Source: Selaginella moellendorffii
Lineage: Eukaryota > Streptophyta > Lycopodiopsida > Selaginellales > Selaginellaceae
Assembly: GCF_000143415.4 (NCBI RefSeq)
Contig: NW_003314298.1
Location: 1,598,978-1,662,977, forward strand
Direction: 5' to 3'
DNA: 64,000 nucleotides
Position 1 is the stretch's first letter. The number at the start of each line of letters is the position of its first letter. Shown here piece by piece: positions 33,953 to 44,888 of this stretch. The position numbers and the translations under genes were made by a program. Below the pieces are notes generated by a model. It did no database searches and had not been told where the DNA came from. It was given only the letters and a program-made list of their open reading frames with translations.

Positions 33953-34511
33953 TTATTCCGGGGATGGTTTAGGAGGAAGGGCATAAGTCGCAGCCTTACT
34001 ATCGACTTCCTCCTTGTTGGACCCGACAACCACGTCGATTTGCCGTCCACCCCTGATGAACACGAACGTTGGAACGGACTTGACACCCCACTGCGCGGTC
34101 ACGTCCTGCGATTCACTCCAAGAAAACCCACAAGAAATCCAGCGTGAGTTCTTCGCCGCGCTTGATCAAGATCAAGATCTTGGTTCTTACCGGGAGCATG
34201 TCGACGTCGATCCTCACGAAGTACATCCCCGGGTGCTTCTTCGAGATCTCGTCGAATTGCGGGTTGATCTCCTTGCACTTGTTACACCAGGACGCCACGA
34301 AGCTCACGACCATCTGCGAGAGAGGCAGCGCAATGGAGAAGAAGCAAAGAAAAGAGAGGCATGGCGAGAGCGCGATGGGCGAAGCAAACCTTACAGGCTT
34401 GTAAATGTCGATGGATCGCCTGAGCTTGATGCGCCAGTCCTCGCCCGTGTCCGCATTCTCCACCGCCACCGGCAGATCCAGCGCCGGCGCGGCGTCTTTT
34501 CCCTTCTTCAT
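33953..34511 (-). CDS. Thioredoxin-like protein with WCNKC active site
   Basis: A small thioredoxin-fold redox protein. Exons 34395-34511, 34191-34313, 33953-34105 give 130 aa. Core elements: VVSFVASWCNKCKEINPQF (active site WCNKC rather than WCGPC), FVRIDVDMLP, cis-Pro loop KSVPTFVFIRGG, and GSNKEEVDSKA. Both redox cysteines are kept, so a dithiol reaction is possible, but Asn-Lys between them should change redox potential and partner choice. A short basic N-terminus without an obvious transit peptide suggests a cytosolic or nuclear location. The start is 74 bp from a divergently transcribed tRNA-Gly. Confidence 0.85.
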
Positions 34512-34585
34512 CAAGGGTTTAGGGCAAGAAAAGGCGCGAAACGACTCAATAGACAGTATGGGCTTGAGGTGTGTTACGTGTACCA

Positions 34586-34656
34586 GCGCAGCTGGTGTAG
34601 TGGTATCATAGTACCCTCCCACGGTACTGACCGGGGTTCGATTCCCCGGCTGCGCA
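34586..34656 (+). tRNA. tRNA-Gly (anticodon CCC)
   Basis: A 71-nt cloverleaf. Acceptor GCGCAGC/GCTGCGC is perfect, discriminator A. The anticodon stem GTACC/GGTAC is perfect around CTCCCAC, giving CCC. The T arm is CCGGG-TTCGATT-CCCGG in type. A run of seven T follows directly as Pol III terminator. Internal A and B boxes are present. Confidence 0.95.
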
Positions 34657-34873
34657 TTTTTTTAGAAAATGCTCAAATTTTCCATTTTTTTCGCCCAAAG
34701 TTTCTATTTGAATCGAAGTTGTAATCAAGCTCCAACTTTGAAGGCTGCGGCATGCTTGTAAAGGACTAAATAAAAACAAGAGTAATTCTAGAACTGAGGT
34801 CCATTCATGGTGATAACTCTACGATGGTTTTTCGATACTTCCGCAAATACCAAGAAAAAGGAGTGAAGTACAT

Positions 34874-35224
34874 TCAACGCCTTCTTCTCTTTCTCGTCCG
34901 CCTGCGCGAACGGCGGGTCGATAGTCGGGAACGGCTGCGGGACGACGATTTGGATCTCCTTGTCGCAGAAAAGAAAGTCTTTTTCTTGCGCTTGAACCTG
35001 TACCTGCCCCGCACTCGCTCCACGCGCCCGCCCTGAGCAAGCCCAAACATCGTCCGGCAGATGACGAACTTGAACTTGGGCGGCAGCTTGGGTCCAAACT
35101 TTCGCCTCACCCGCCTCGCAACCCCGCCGGGCGTGCAACCCTTCTTGGATTTGAGCGCCATCACCGTCTCCCTCACCACCTGCGCCTCCGCCAACTTTCC
35201 TCCTCCTACTCGCCTCCTCGCCAT
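34874..35224 (-). CDS. Small linker-histone (H15)-like protein with protamine-like tail
   Basis: A single-exon, 116-aa, very basic protein. Residues about 10-78 fit the H1/H5 winged-helix pattern: VVRETVMALKSKKGCTPGGV (helix 1 and start of helix 2), RKFGPKLPPKFKFVICRTM (helix 2-3), GLAQGGRVERVRGRYRFKRK (beta wing). The last 35 or so residues are Arg/Ser-rich (RRSKSSSRSRSRLSTRR), ending in RRRTRKRRRR. There is almost no N-terminal tail and no long Lys/Ala/Pro tail like somatic plant H1. By analogy with H1-derived sperm proteins of bryophytes it may be a sperm chromatin protein; that is inference. Another DNA-binding basic protein cannot be excluded. Confidence 0.65.
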   Translation of the reverse strand: MARRRVGGGKLAEAQVVRETVMALKSKKGCTPGGVARRVRRKFGPKLPPKFKFVICRTMFGLAQGGRVERVRGRYRFKRKKKTFFSATRRSKSSSRSRSRLSTRRSRRRTRKRRRR

Positions 35225-35544
35225 CTCTTCGCTGCTCCAATCTCTCGAAGAACAACGGTTCGCAGGTTTTTGAAAAAAATCGAATATTCTTTGGTTTTAT
35301 CCCCTATATTTCAGTTGTTTCAAAGATGGTATATCCGTTTTCGCGTTTTGTGCATGTGTGTATTTGTAGCATTCACCTTTAATATCGGGATAAGATCTGT
35401 CTGTTGTTATTGTTTATAAAACTCTTGACTGTATATATGTCTGTACATTTTGGAAAAGGGGATGGAGGAGCACTGGCTCACTCCATCGCAGGGAGGACGA
35501 TCCAAAGTGTGGAAAAAAGGAGACAAGAAAAATCCCTGGGATCA

Positions 35545-38500
35545 TCACCGCTGCTTCTTTCTGTTGCTGAAGAACAAGCTGAGAAGTGCCACCGCTCGCG
35601 CTCCAATGCCGTATGCGATGAGCACGGCCACGCAGAGGTTGAAGTGATTGAGGTCGTACCCTGATCTCGCCAGAGCTCCGCATCGAGTTATCAGCCATAC
35701 TCCAGAGTACCTGATGTTTTCGCACGGGTTAAATCCAAAGATACTTAGAACTCTCCAATCGTACCTTTGTGCGTTTGCAACAACGTACGCCTCGAGCGCC
35801 CACCGGGCATAGCTGCCTTGGATGAGAACTTTAAGGATTCCTGTTGCGCCTGTTCTTGTGGCTACCAGCGTTGATACAACTGGGAAGAACACGCAGCACT
35901 GCAGCAGAAAAGCGGTGTAAGCAAGCCGAGAAAGAAAAGGACATATACGGACTAGTTAACTCTTACCAGTTGAGCTGTCGATGGTTGCATGAGAATCGCA
36001 AAGACGTATGCGATCCCAGTGATGCAGTAAATAAATGCCAAGGTGATGATGTAGTTGGAAATGAATGTTGACCTCGGGTTGCAGAAGAAATAAAACATGG
36101 ATAAATAGACGAATGGCTTGACGACTGTGTTGAAGTGATCCACGGTATCCTTGGCAAGAAAAAACGCTACCCGGTTTATCCCGGAAGCACTCTCCCGCCA
36201 GAACTGGAGTTTATCGGCGGAGAACGTTCTAAGAGCTGATATCATACACAGGAGAGCTGTGCACGGCACGAAAACAAAGCGTAAGTTGGAGACAAAACTT
36301 AAGCTTTCCAAGCACTTACAGAGAGCAATGATAGAATAAGGATATCCGTTTGCCCCTAGAGCTTGGTCTTTGGCGTCTGCGAGTAGCCCCACGCAAATAC
36401 CGGCAAGAAACAAGATAATGTAATCTTGGACCAAAAGTCTAGCTTCTCGGAACCGCTGCTTGGATACTCTGATTACAGCAGAGAAAAAAAAAACATTAAG
36501 TAACCGAATGAAACGAAAACCAGCAGTGCTACAAACCTTCCCAAGATGAGGCTGAACTGCGAAAAGAAACCAGGTATCTTTCGACCTGTTATATCCGGAA
36601 CCGAGAAGACAGCATGCCGAATTCCATCCCACCACACGACTACTGGTTCCTTCAGCTCTTGCCAAGCTTCCTCTCTGAAAGTTTTCGTCTGTTCCAGCTT
36701 CTTGCGAGAAACGATACTGAAGTCACTTTCAGCAACAGCGGCCATCTCTTTAAGTTCGTCAGGTATTGGATGCCCCTCGTGTTGCATCCAAATAATTGGG
36801 AGCATCGAAGGGTCAAACGTGGGGTTCCCTTCAGGCTTCACTACCCCTTCGAGAAGATCCATGTAGTGATCTGGAGGATTAATCCGTTCTGGAACAACAA
36901 CCCCAAGAGATATGAAGTAGCTCTCAACATCGGCAACTGGCCCCAAGTAAGCGGTCCGACCACCTTTAGCCAAAAACATCACGTAGTCGAACATCATGAA
37001 CAGTCCATAACTGCAAAAAAAAACAGTTAAATCCTTTGAATCGGAATCACGAAAGCAACTTCTGTACCTCGGCTGATGAAGAACCACCACCACATTGACT
37101 CCTAACATAGCTTCTCTTCGCAAAGCTTGTACCACCAACCGTGAGGATGTACTGTCCAATCCAGAAGTAGGCTCGTCGAGGATTAGAAGTGAAGGCTCCA
37201 TGACCATCTCGAGTCCCACATTGACTCTTTTCCTTTGTCCTCCAGAGATTCCACGCTTTTCAACAGTGCCAACCAAGGAATCTCGAATCGGACCCAGCCC
37301 CAGTGAAGAAATAATTCTTTCGACTAGTAGAACTCGCTCACGTTTGGGCAAATCAACACTGAGCCTGCAACAAACTTACAGTTAGACAAGAGTAGCGACA
37401 ACAAAAGAGACAAAGTAACGAACCTGTATTTCGAGCTAAAGACGAGATTCTCTTCCACCGTCAAACTTCCATGAACAATATCATCTTGAGGGACGAATCC
37501 AATGATTTTCCTGTACGATCGTATCGACCCCTGCTTCCCATTAATGTACATGTGCCCGGTGGTGTTACACTCACTTGCGGCTTTGCCAGCGACCGCATTT
37601 AAAAATGTTGTCTTCCCTGCTCCGGATGGTCCCATGATTGCCGTGATGTCTCCAGGCGTCAGCTTTCCAGTAACATTCGACAAAATCCTCTTCCCGGTTT
37701 TCTTGAGAACCATCGTAAGATTCTCAAATCGAAGTTCTATGAGTGGCCGCTTCCTGCCGCCGTCGGCTACCATGTTAGCGGTGGACTCTTTGATGAAGTC
37801 GGTTGCTTTCTCCTGCTCAATCTGCCTGAAAGCGTAGCCGAAAATCTGGCTCTCAGTATCGCTGCTCTTGTCCATGTGTACCCCGCCATGTTTAGCAGCG
37901 TACGCCATTGGAGGCATTGCTAGCTGTGGAGGATGAGTGCCCGTGGGACTTGCCTGCATTACTACGTGTTCCTGGTCATGGGACTTGGAAAACCCCATAG
38001 GCGTCAGCTCCTGTATCTCTTCCGAACTTTTCACTCGCTTCCGCGAGAACGTTCTGCTGAACTTGGAACTGAATGTCTTGGCTCTCTTGGATACTTCTTT
38101 CGTAACTTTCCAGCGCTCCATCGCAGAGACATGCTCTCGAGCTTGGCGTGCAGCTTTCTCACGAGCTTTAGACTTTCGTTTATCTCGAAAGTTCATGACT
38201 TGGTCCGAGCAACTGTAAACGAGAACCAGCGACATGGCAAGGATAGTCTGCAGTTAAGTTGCCAAGAGTCAGAAAATCCTATCGGGACGAAAAAAGTTGC
38301 TTACTATAAACAATGCGCCATAGACGCGTAAATTTTGGCGGTCCGATCCCGTCTTGCAGGACGTAAACTTGTAACATCCTGAGGTACTAAAATCGTTAAT
38401 GACAATCAAGGAAGGAAAAACACAAAAAAAGAGTCAAACTTACGTTTTGGAGAAGTGGCGCCTTCCCTACAGTAGTTCCTGCGAAAAAACAGCAAACATT

Positions 38501-39518
38501 AGATTCGAGTTGAAAAAAACGTGGAGGCGTTACCCGCTTGTGCATGACTGCGTCAATACAGGTGAAGGACAATATTGACCCGGCTCACAGTATACTCCGG
38601 GAGAACTGGTTACATCGGCCCATCTATCCGCTCCTCCACACACGACATTAGGACTTCGACCATAACCATATCTATAGAACAGGGGAATGTGATAGATAAA
38701 GAACGTCGAAAGCATATCTTACGGATCACAGTTGCCGCTGGTCTCGTTGAAAATCGCTCTTGGACAATAAGCTCCCAACGGGCAAGCTGCGCAAAACCAC
38801 GTTAAAACGTCTTCTCAAGTAACTAAACGAACGTACGAATCATGCAGCTGAGTCCTCGAGGACAGAAGAATCCATCGCAGCACGGCTGAGGGTTTAAGTT
38901 CCGAACCGAAATCTCGTCTGGGATTTCGGTTTGGGACACGCTACTGGCCCATCCAGCCTCGCACCCATCCGACCAATTCGAGACATTGCAGTTCAAGTTT
39001 TGTTCGACAGCGTGACCGGTGCTTTGGAGCGATTTAAAATACAACTCAATCTCCGCCCTGCCGCAGAGCCGGGTCAAGAGACTCCCACCTGTAATAAAAG
39101 TAAAGTCAGGAATTCTATCCCAGGAAAGCAGGCATTTGCTTTACCGTTTGCGCAGTCTCTGATAAAGGAATCGTCTGTGTAGTCGAAAGCTAAATCTCTA
39201 TCTTCGTTACTGCATCCACAGCATTCCAAAGGAAAGTTAGAAGGATGGAAAGAAATGAGAGGGGAAAAAAAAAAGCGCCACTCACCCATTGACGATGCAA
39301 AAGCTAAACTTCGATGCCACTTCGTCTGTGAGCTGCTGTGTCCTATTTCTGAGAAGGGCTCTAGCTTGGAGCTCTGGCGAGAAGGGAGATCCAGGGTCGA
39401 AAGGCGGAGGAATCACAGACGGCAACGGTGGAGCCAAACCACCAAACTGCTGAGCTCTCGCCAATGCAAGCCATAGAAATATCACGAACGCTAGACCCTG
39501 AGCGATCTTTCTCCCCAT
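35545..39518 (-). CDS. ABC transporter G, half-size with long ectodomain (ABCG24/28-like)
   Basis: Fourteen exons (39286-39518, 39145-39209, 38837-39088, 38723-38786, 38534-38671, 38444-38478, 38305-38378, 37424-38247, 37068-37364, 36537-37010, 36320-36468, 35967-36256, 35765-35898, 35545-35710) give 1064 aa. It has a signal peptide ([20 protein letters not shown]), a Cys-rich region of about 250 residues ([47 protein letters not shown]), then one membrane segment. The nucleotide-binding domain carries Walker [18 protein letters not shown], signature [12 protein letters not shown] and Walker [13 protein letters not shown]. The C-terminal half has the remaining membrane helices. This architecture is that of Arabidopsis ABCG24/25/28; ABCG28 works in pollen-tube tip growth. 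Substrate unknown. The exon 7 acceptor was chosen at 38378 because only it keeps the frame. Confidence 0.92.
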
Positions 39519-39911
39519 ATTCCACTCTTTCCCGCAATCCCGGCCCCTATTCTACCGCTTCCAGCTCCTAATCGATCAAGAATCCCGAAATCTCTGCCCG
39601 GCGCCTCGAAGAACACACCGCATTCGTGGATCTTGACCTGGAAAGCACTGGGACTATCGCGGTGAGCTGCTGCGTCCGCCAAACAAGACGGGCATTGCGT
39701 TTACCTGTTCTTGCCACGCGAATCGGTTGACTCGAGAGAGATTCCAGCGCCGCGGTGGTGCCGCAACGCCTGTTGACGGATTCCAGAAAGGGCTAGCCGC
39801 TATCGATAGGCGAGGCGCGGCCGATCCCTCCATCGCTTCCCTCCCTCACAGACGTGACAAAGAAAAATCATAAGAAAGAAAAGTATAGACTATTTCAAAC
39901 GTGAGAGTGAG

Positions 39912-39955
39912 AGGTCGTCGGTCTCGGGAATCGAACCCAGGCCTCTGCGCTAAAG
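39912..39955 (-). other. tRNA-like 3' fragment
   Basis: On the minus strand a stem-loop (gccttTAGCGCAgaggc) is followed by a T-arm-like tgggttcgattcccga and then gaccgac. No D arm or 5' acceptor strand is present, and the loop lacks the universal U33. Probably a tRNA relic. Confidence 0.35.
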
Positions 39956-40284
39956 GCATTTTGGCTGATTATTCTTGTCGGAATCGGCGTGCCTGTTAGA
40001 TTTTGTTCCCCTGCCACGTGGTTAACGATCCAGCAATCCCAGGCACCCAAATTCCGGGATGGAATTCGCTACCGTACACGGCACTAGCATTTCCCAAGAA
40101 CTTGTCATGAGCTACTCGTGATGGTGTCCAGGCCATCCTCGGCAATGAAAATCCTCCTCCCTCCAAAATCCCTGCTAGAAAAAAGAAACGCTTTTCTTTG
40201 CCGGATTCGCGTCTCTTCAACACTGTGCTTTGCGCAGCTGCGATAGAGATGTTATTATTAAAGGAAAAACCACCCCGCCGGACC

Positions 40285-41969
40285 TTATAGCTCTCTAGTT
40301 TTTCTTCGCAATTCGTTTAGCTCCTTTTCGATCTCGACGTCTGCGAATGCGTTGCTGCCAACGGGGGATCGCCCAGCCGGGAGCTCGCCAGCTTTCTGAA
40401 TGAGTGAGACCAGTAGGAAAGCTTTAGATTAGACCCACGAAAATGTGAAAGAGAGAGAGTGTGAGAGACACATACCTTGGAAGTACCAAGCATCTCTTGC
40501 TTTAGCGCCGCGAGGTCGTCATCAACACTGTCGCTCTCCAGTAGAGCAAACTGTTTCAAGGACAATGACAATATCGCGTGAAAAAATTACTTAAGAAAGA
40601 AGAACCATTCTCTAAGCATACCTTTCCAGCGAGCTCGTCCGTGTTGAGCTCGTTCAATGAGTCGGCTTCCGCTTCCAGGGCGGTCACTGGAGAAGAGAAA
40701 CAAAACATTAGCGCGAGAAATAGTGATGATTGTCCACGTAGTTGAAGATTACCTTTCTCTTCCATTTTTTCAAAGGCTGCCAAAGCACTGCTCGTGTTGA
40801 TGTTTCCCAGCATCTCATTGACCTTTTGCGACGTTCTGTTCACCGAATAGTTTAGCTGACTGTATCAATAATGGATGCGGCAAAACACACCTTGCAGATT
40901 GCGCTCTGGCTTTCAGAGTATCCTTTTTCGACCTGGCCTCTTGAATCTTGCTCTCGAGAAGCTGCACGTGTAACACAAGCGCTTAAGCACGAAATTCACC
41001 GACAACAAAACACTGTACTCTGGTGCTGGATATCAACTTCTCCACGACGGACTTTTGTTGGTCAAGCTGCGTCCTCAGCGCCTTAGCATTTTCCTGCCGG
41101 ACAGACAAATCATTGAAGCAAAAGCTCGAATGTGGCTAAAAGAAAAGCTATGAACCTCGTAATCTTTTCTCCTCTTCAAGGCTTCTCGGGCAAGAACTTC
41201 GTCTCCCTTTTCCAGTGCCAGTTTTGCTCTTTTATACCTATAAATCAATAATTTAGCACCAGCTTAGAGAGAGTGAGAACATGTATACCAGCTTTGAGAG
41301 TTCTCTTCGGCCTGCCTATACTTGTTCTCTAGTTGTTTCTGAGATGCTAATACCTTCAAAGAAGTTATTGAAGATGTAAGTTGCGATTCAATAAAACAAA
41401 AACTAGAAGGCTTCAAACCTGGGCAGATGCCTGACGCATTTTGATGAGATCCTCATTCATCTCGAGCACTGTCTGATCAAGCAGCTTTTCTGGATCCTCG
41501 GCAGCACTTACCGCAGCATTTACGTAAGACTTGGCTTGAAAAGAAAACTCATCAGCGTCTAGACAAAGCTAAAAAAAAATTGGTTTTTCCATTGCATACC
41601 CGGACTACTCTAATAACTCGCTCAAAAATGTTCATTCGAGCCCCCATTGCCCCTTGTCCATCCCGGCTCGACGAAGCCACCACTGCTGCCAGCAGCGAAA
41701 TTCCATTTCCTGGAGAAAATCAAGAAAATTTAGAGTGGAAGAATTTTTTTCTACCAAGCAAACAAACCTCCATTGAAAAATCTAGAGCGCGAAGACAAGC
41801 TTAGCTGCGAGCTGTGAAGAAACATTCCCCGGGACTGAACAGTGAGATTTCGCCTTGCCACAAGTGTCACCGGCGAGAATTGGCACTTGCATGACGCTCC
41901 AAAGCTCGATCCAGTCGCCTTGCCCGCGCACACAATCGGAGCTCCAATCGCGGCCATCGCGGACGCCAA
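40285..41969 (-). CDS. VIPP1: VIPP1/IM30, plastid ESCRT-III-like membrane remodelling protein
   Basis: A PspA/IM30 family protein needed for thylakoid biogenesis and envelope maintenance. Eleven exons (41768-41969, 41600-41709, 41419-41529, 41289-41353, 41156-41237, 41019-41093, 40891-40961, 40753-40835, 40622-40686, 40476-40550, 40285-40395) give 349 aa. A Ser/Arg-rich transit peptide of about 90 residues ([13 protein letters not shown]) precedes the amphipathic helix [17 protein letters not shown]. The long helical hairpin ([70 protein letters not shown]) and [20 protein letters not shown] follow. The C-terminal helix 7 extension that marks VIPP1 rather than PspA ends [17 protein letters not shown]. 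Head to head with CHLM. Confidence 0.95.
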
Positions 41970-42214
41970 ATCCTAGTTTCTAGAGCCCCATTCTCTGCCC
42001 CACCGCCACATCCAAACCCTAACCCACCACAGCAGCGCTAATGGAGAATTCACCGCCTCGACCGCGCGAGACGAAGGAAGAGAGAAGAATCTAGGGCTAT
42101 AGAGTAATTAGGGTTTATGAAACGAGGGCCAGCCACGTGGAAGACCAAGATAAGCAGCCGTGGCAACCACGTCATATCCACGTGTCGGCCACATCAAAAC
42201 CTCCATCCACAGCT
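41970..42214. promoter_or_regulatory. Shared divergent promoter of VIPP1 and CHLM
   Basis: Only 245 bp separate the two start codons, so both leaders and core promoters must share it. Visible are ccacgtgg-type E/G-box cores (gccacgtgg near 42133 and ccacgtgtcgg near 42179) and telobox-like aaccctaa at about 42016. CACGTG G-boxes are sites for bZIP and PIF/HY5-type factors in light regulation, fitting the two products. Confidence 0.6.
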
Positions 42215-43150
42215 ATGGCGTTCTCCTCCTCGCTCCTCCCAGCTCCGCCATTCGCCGCCCGCACCGCCGCCCAATCGCCGCCTCCCCGGCGCCTCCACCG
42301 AGGGCGATCGATCTGCAATGCGTCACTGGAGGAGCCCAGCAGCCTGAGCTTCGCACTGGTGAGTGGCGGAGTGATAGCCGCGCTGGCGGCGACGCTGTCC
42401 CTGGCGGATCCCGAGCGGCGGAGGCAGCGGCAGGCGGCGAGCGTGGCTGGCGGGGACGAGAAGCTCGTTGTCAAGGACTACTTCAACACTGCCGGATTCG
42501 AGCGGTGGAAGCGCATCTATGGCGAGGCCGAGGACGTGAACTCCGTCCAGCTGGATATCCGCCAAGGCCACGCACAGACCGTGGAGAAGACCCTGTCGCT
42601 GCTCGCCCGAGATGGATCGATCCAAGGCCTTTCCTTCTGCGACGCTGGCTGTGGAACTGGAAGCCTGGCCATCCCTCTAGCTCTGCGAGGAGCCACCGTC
42701 TTCGCCAGTGACATATCCTCGTCCATGGTTGCCGAAGCCGAGAGACGAGCTCGAGAGGCGCTCAAGTCGGATCCAGCATTGCAGCTGCCAAAGTTTTCTG
42801 CCCAGGATCTGGAGAGCCTGAGTGGGAAGTACCACACCGTTGCCTGCCTCGACGTTCTCATCCACTATCCCCAGGACAAAGCCGACGGGATGATCCGCCA
42901 CCTCGCGTCCCTGGCCGAGAGCCGGTTGATCATCAGCTTTGCGCCGAAGACGTGGTACTACTCCCTGCTCAAGCGAATCGGGGAGCTCTTTCCCGGGCCT
43001 TCGAAAGCTACCAGAGCTTACTTGCATGCCGAGGAGGACGTCGAGGCCGCCTTGAGAGCGGCTGGCTGGATCGTTCGTAACCGAGACATGACTGCCACCA
43101 GGTTCTACTTCTCGAGATTGTTGGAGGCGGTTCCTGTAGGATCTGCTTGA
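42215..43150 (+). CDS. CHLM: Mg-protoporphyrin IX methyltransferase
   Basis: Methylates the C13 propionate of Mg-protoporphyrin IX with S-adenosylmethionine, a chlorophyll-pathway step at plastid membranes. An intronless 311-aa frame. The start MAFSSSLLPAPPFAAR begins a transit peptide; an in-frame ATG 78 bp upstream (42137) would put MEDQDKQPWQ before it and is less likely. A hydrophobic segment (FALVSGGVIAALAATLSLA) anchors it. Then come DYFNTAGFERWKRIYGEAED, SAM motif I DAGCGTGSLAIPLALRG (about residue 143), acidic motif ASDISSSM, and ACLDVLIHYPQDKADGMIRHL. The C-terminus has ISFAPKTWYYSLLKRIGELF and RNRDMTATRFYFSRLLE. Divergent from VIPP1. Confidence 0.96.
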   Translation: MAFSSSLLPAPPFAARTAAQSPPPRRLHRGRSICNASLEEPSSLSFALVSGGVIAALAATLSLADPERRRQRQAASVAGGDEKLVVKDYFNTAGFERWKRIYGEAEDVNSVQLDIRQGHAQTVEKTLSLLARDGSIQGLSFCDAGCGTGSLAIPLALRGATVFASDISSSMVAEAERRAREALKSDPALQLPKFSAQDLESLSGKYHTVACLDVLIHYPQDKADGMIRHLASLAESRLIISFAPKTWYYSLLKRIGELFPGPSKATRAYLHAEEDVEAALRAAGWIVRNRDMTATRFYFSRLLEAVPVGSA

Positions 43151-43259
43151 ATGAATCTCACACTTGCAAGCGATTAGACTGAAGAGAAGTACAAACTTAC
43201 TCGGAGACGAAGTAGAAAGAAGAGAAAAAAAACATTATTTTTCAGATATGAACATAAGA

Positions 43260-44635
43260 TCACTCAACTTTCTTTGCGTCCTCGCATTTCAATGCTTTCA
43301 ATTTACGGTACCCCTTGTCAGTCCCGAATATCCTGCAAAAACTCGGTCAGCCACGCCACCAAGAAGAATGCTACAGCTTACCAATCCATGTACGTGAAAG
43401 TCGATGCGTAGTTTCCGGATTTCGTGAAAAGCAGCCGATGATGATAATCGTGAAAGTCCGCTCTACGAGAAGATATAGGTATATCATTGACCATTCCGAA
43501 AAGAAGTGAACAAAAACAAAAGCTAGACCCGACATACCCTCCGTAGATTGGAAGAAATCTCGAAAGGCTCCACGGGAAGTCATAGCCGCAGTGAGCTTCA
43601 ACCGTCTCGAGTACTCTTACGCTCATCCACAACCACAGCGTTATCAAATGCGGTCCCGTAATAGCGGGGCCAAAAATCGTCGCAAAACCGAGAAAGAGAA
43701 TTTCTGCTGGATGAGCATACTCCGATGTCAAACCAAAGGGAGTGGCATATCTGTAAGCCCAGAAATGTACCATTGTCATGCCTGAAAGACGAGAAACAAG
43801 GTCACTCACTCGTGATGAACGCTGTGAACGTGCTTATAAAGCCATTTCGTGTGCAGGACCCGATGGCCCCAGTAGAAGATGAAGTCTTCGAGAATGAAGT
43901 ACGAAACAATTTGGAAAAGAACGGTCTTCCTGCAAAACCAGCGTCCATCAAACCAGACTCGTCAACGAAACAAAACGTGGCTTACCATGAAGGAAAGGGC
44001 AATGTACTTCTGAAGCCCATGTATTTGAACGCTGGATAGGAAACAACCATGAGCGGCAGATTGACGCAGGTGTGGTACAACAACAAACGCAAGATGCACT
44101 TCTCCTGCGCTGCCGGTGTGTTCATCTTGCCCTGCTCGCTATCGTTAGAACAAGCTCTCATCGAAAAAGAAAGGAAAACAAAGAGAAAGAGTCCTCGTAC
44201 CTGGATCTTATACTTCGTCATCCCCCACTTCTCCATCATAAGGTAGGGAATCCCGGACAGGAAAAAAACACTCTCATGAATGATAAAGCTGCCCAGTGAT
44301 GCTAGCTGAAAATCACTGAAGTTGTTGATCAAGTACTGCAAAAAAGTACGATACAAAGCGAAAGATAAATAGCCGGAAGAACACAACTCTCAAAAAACCA
44401 AGACAAAAAAAAGAAGAGAAGATGTTCACGAGCAACAATCAAGTCAGCTGTGCAAGCATCGCGACTTGAAACGAAATCTCGCGAGTAATTCAATGTGCTG
44501 TGCCTCGGAACTGGATGCGCGGCATTAGAGGCAGCATGCATCTCGATTGTGAAATGAGGCACAGAGAAACGCGAAATATCTCCACAACAAGCAAGACCGA
44601 CATACCAGCCACGCCGTTTCCAGCGCCGAAGCCAT
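43260..44635 (-). CDS. SMO2: Sterol C-4 methyl oxidase (SMO2-type)
   Basis: An ER membrane di-iron oxygenase removing C-4 methyl groups of sterol precursors. Exons 44606-44635, 44201-44335, 43986-44131, 43810-43929, 43538-43750, 43382-43462, 43260-43332 give 265 aa, the family length. The three histidine boxes are HRVLH (about 126-130), HSVHH (139-143) and HDYHH (219-223), with AHC..D between. Surrounding membrane helices match the family (LASLGSFIIHESVFFLSGIP, EILFLGFATIFGPAITGPHL). The short first exon MASALETAWL joins YLINNFSDFQ. FGLTSEYAHPAEI and the C-terminal KGYRKLKAL fit SMO2 (4-alpha-methyl substrates) rather than SMO1; that assignment is from memory. No KKxx signal is visible. Confidence 0.92.
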
Positions 44636-44888
44636 TCCTCCTCCGCCTCTCCAGCCCTCGGCCCTAATCTCCTCGCGCCTCGCTCGCCAGATCTTTCCTG
44701 CATTACACCATCACGATTCAGCGCATCCGCCAGTGCCAGTCGATTGAATCTACATTGGCGCAGCGGGGAGGAGCACGCTCGTCGCCGCTCTCGCCGCTCT
44801 CGCCGCTCAAAGCTTCCTCTAAACCCTAAGAAATAAAAGGTAAAACATAAATTATAACGGTCCTTTACACTGTTAGTTTAAAAAGCTT

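Noticed and set aside
39912-39955. A complete tRNA gene
   Set aside because: No D arm or 5' acceptor strand, and U33 missing in the putative anticodon loop.
39996-40223. A 75-codon minus-strand open frame
   Set aside because: No family resemblance, no splice continuation, and it sits between two tightly placed genes.
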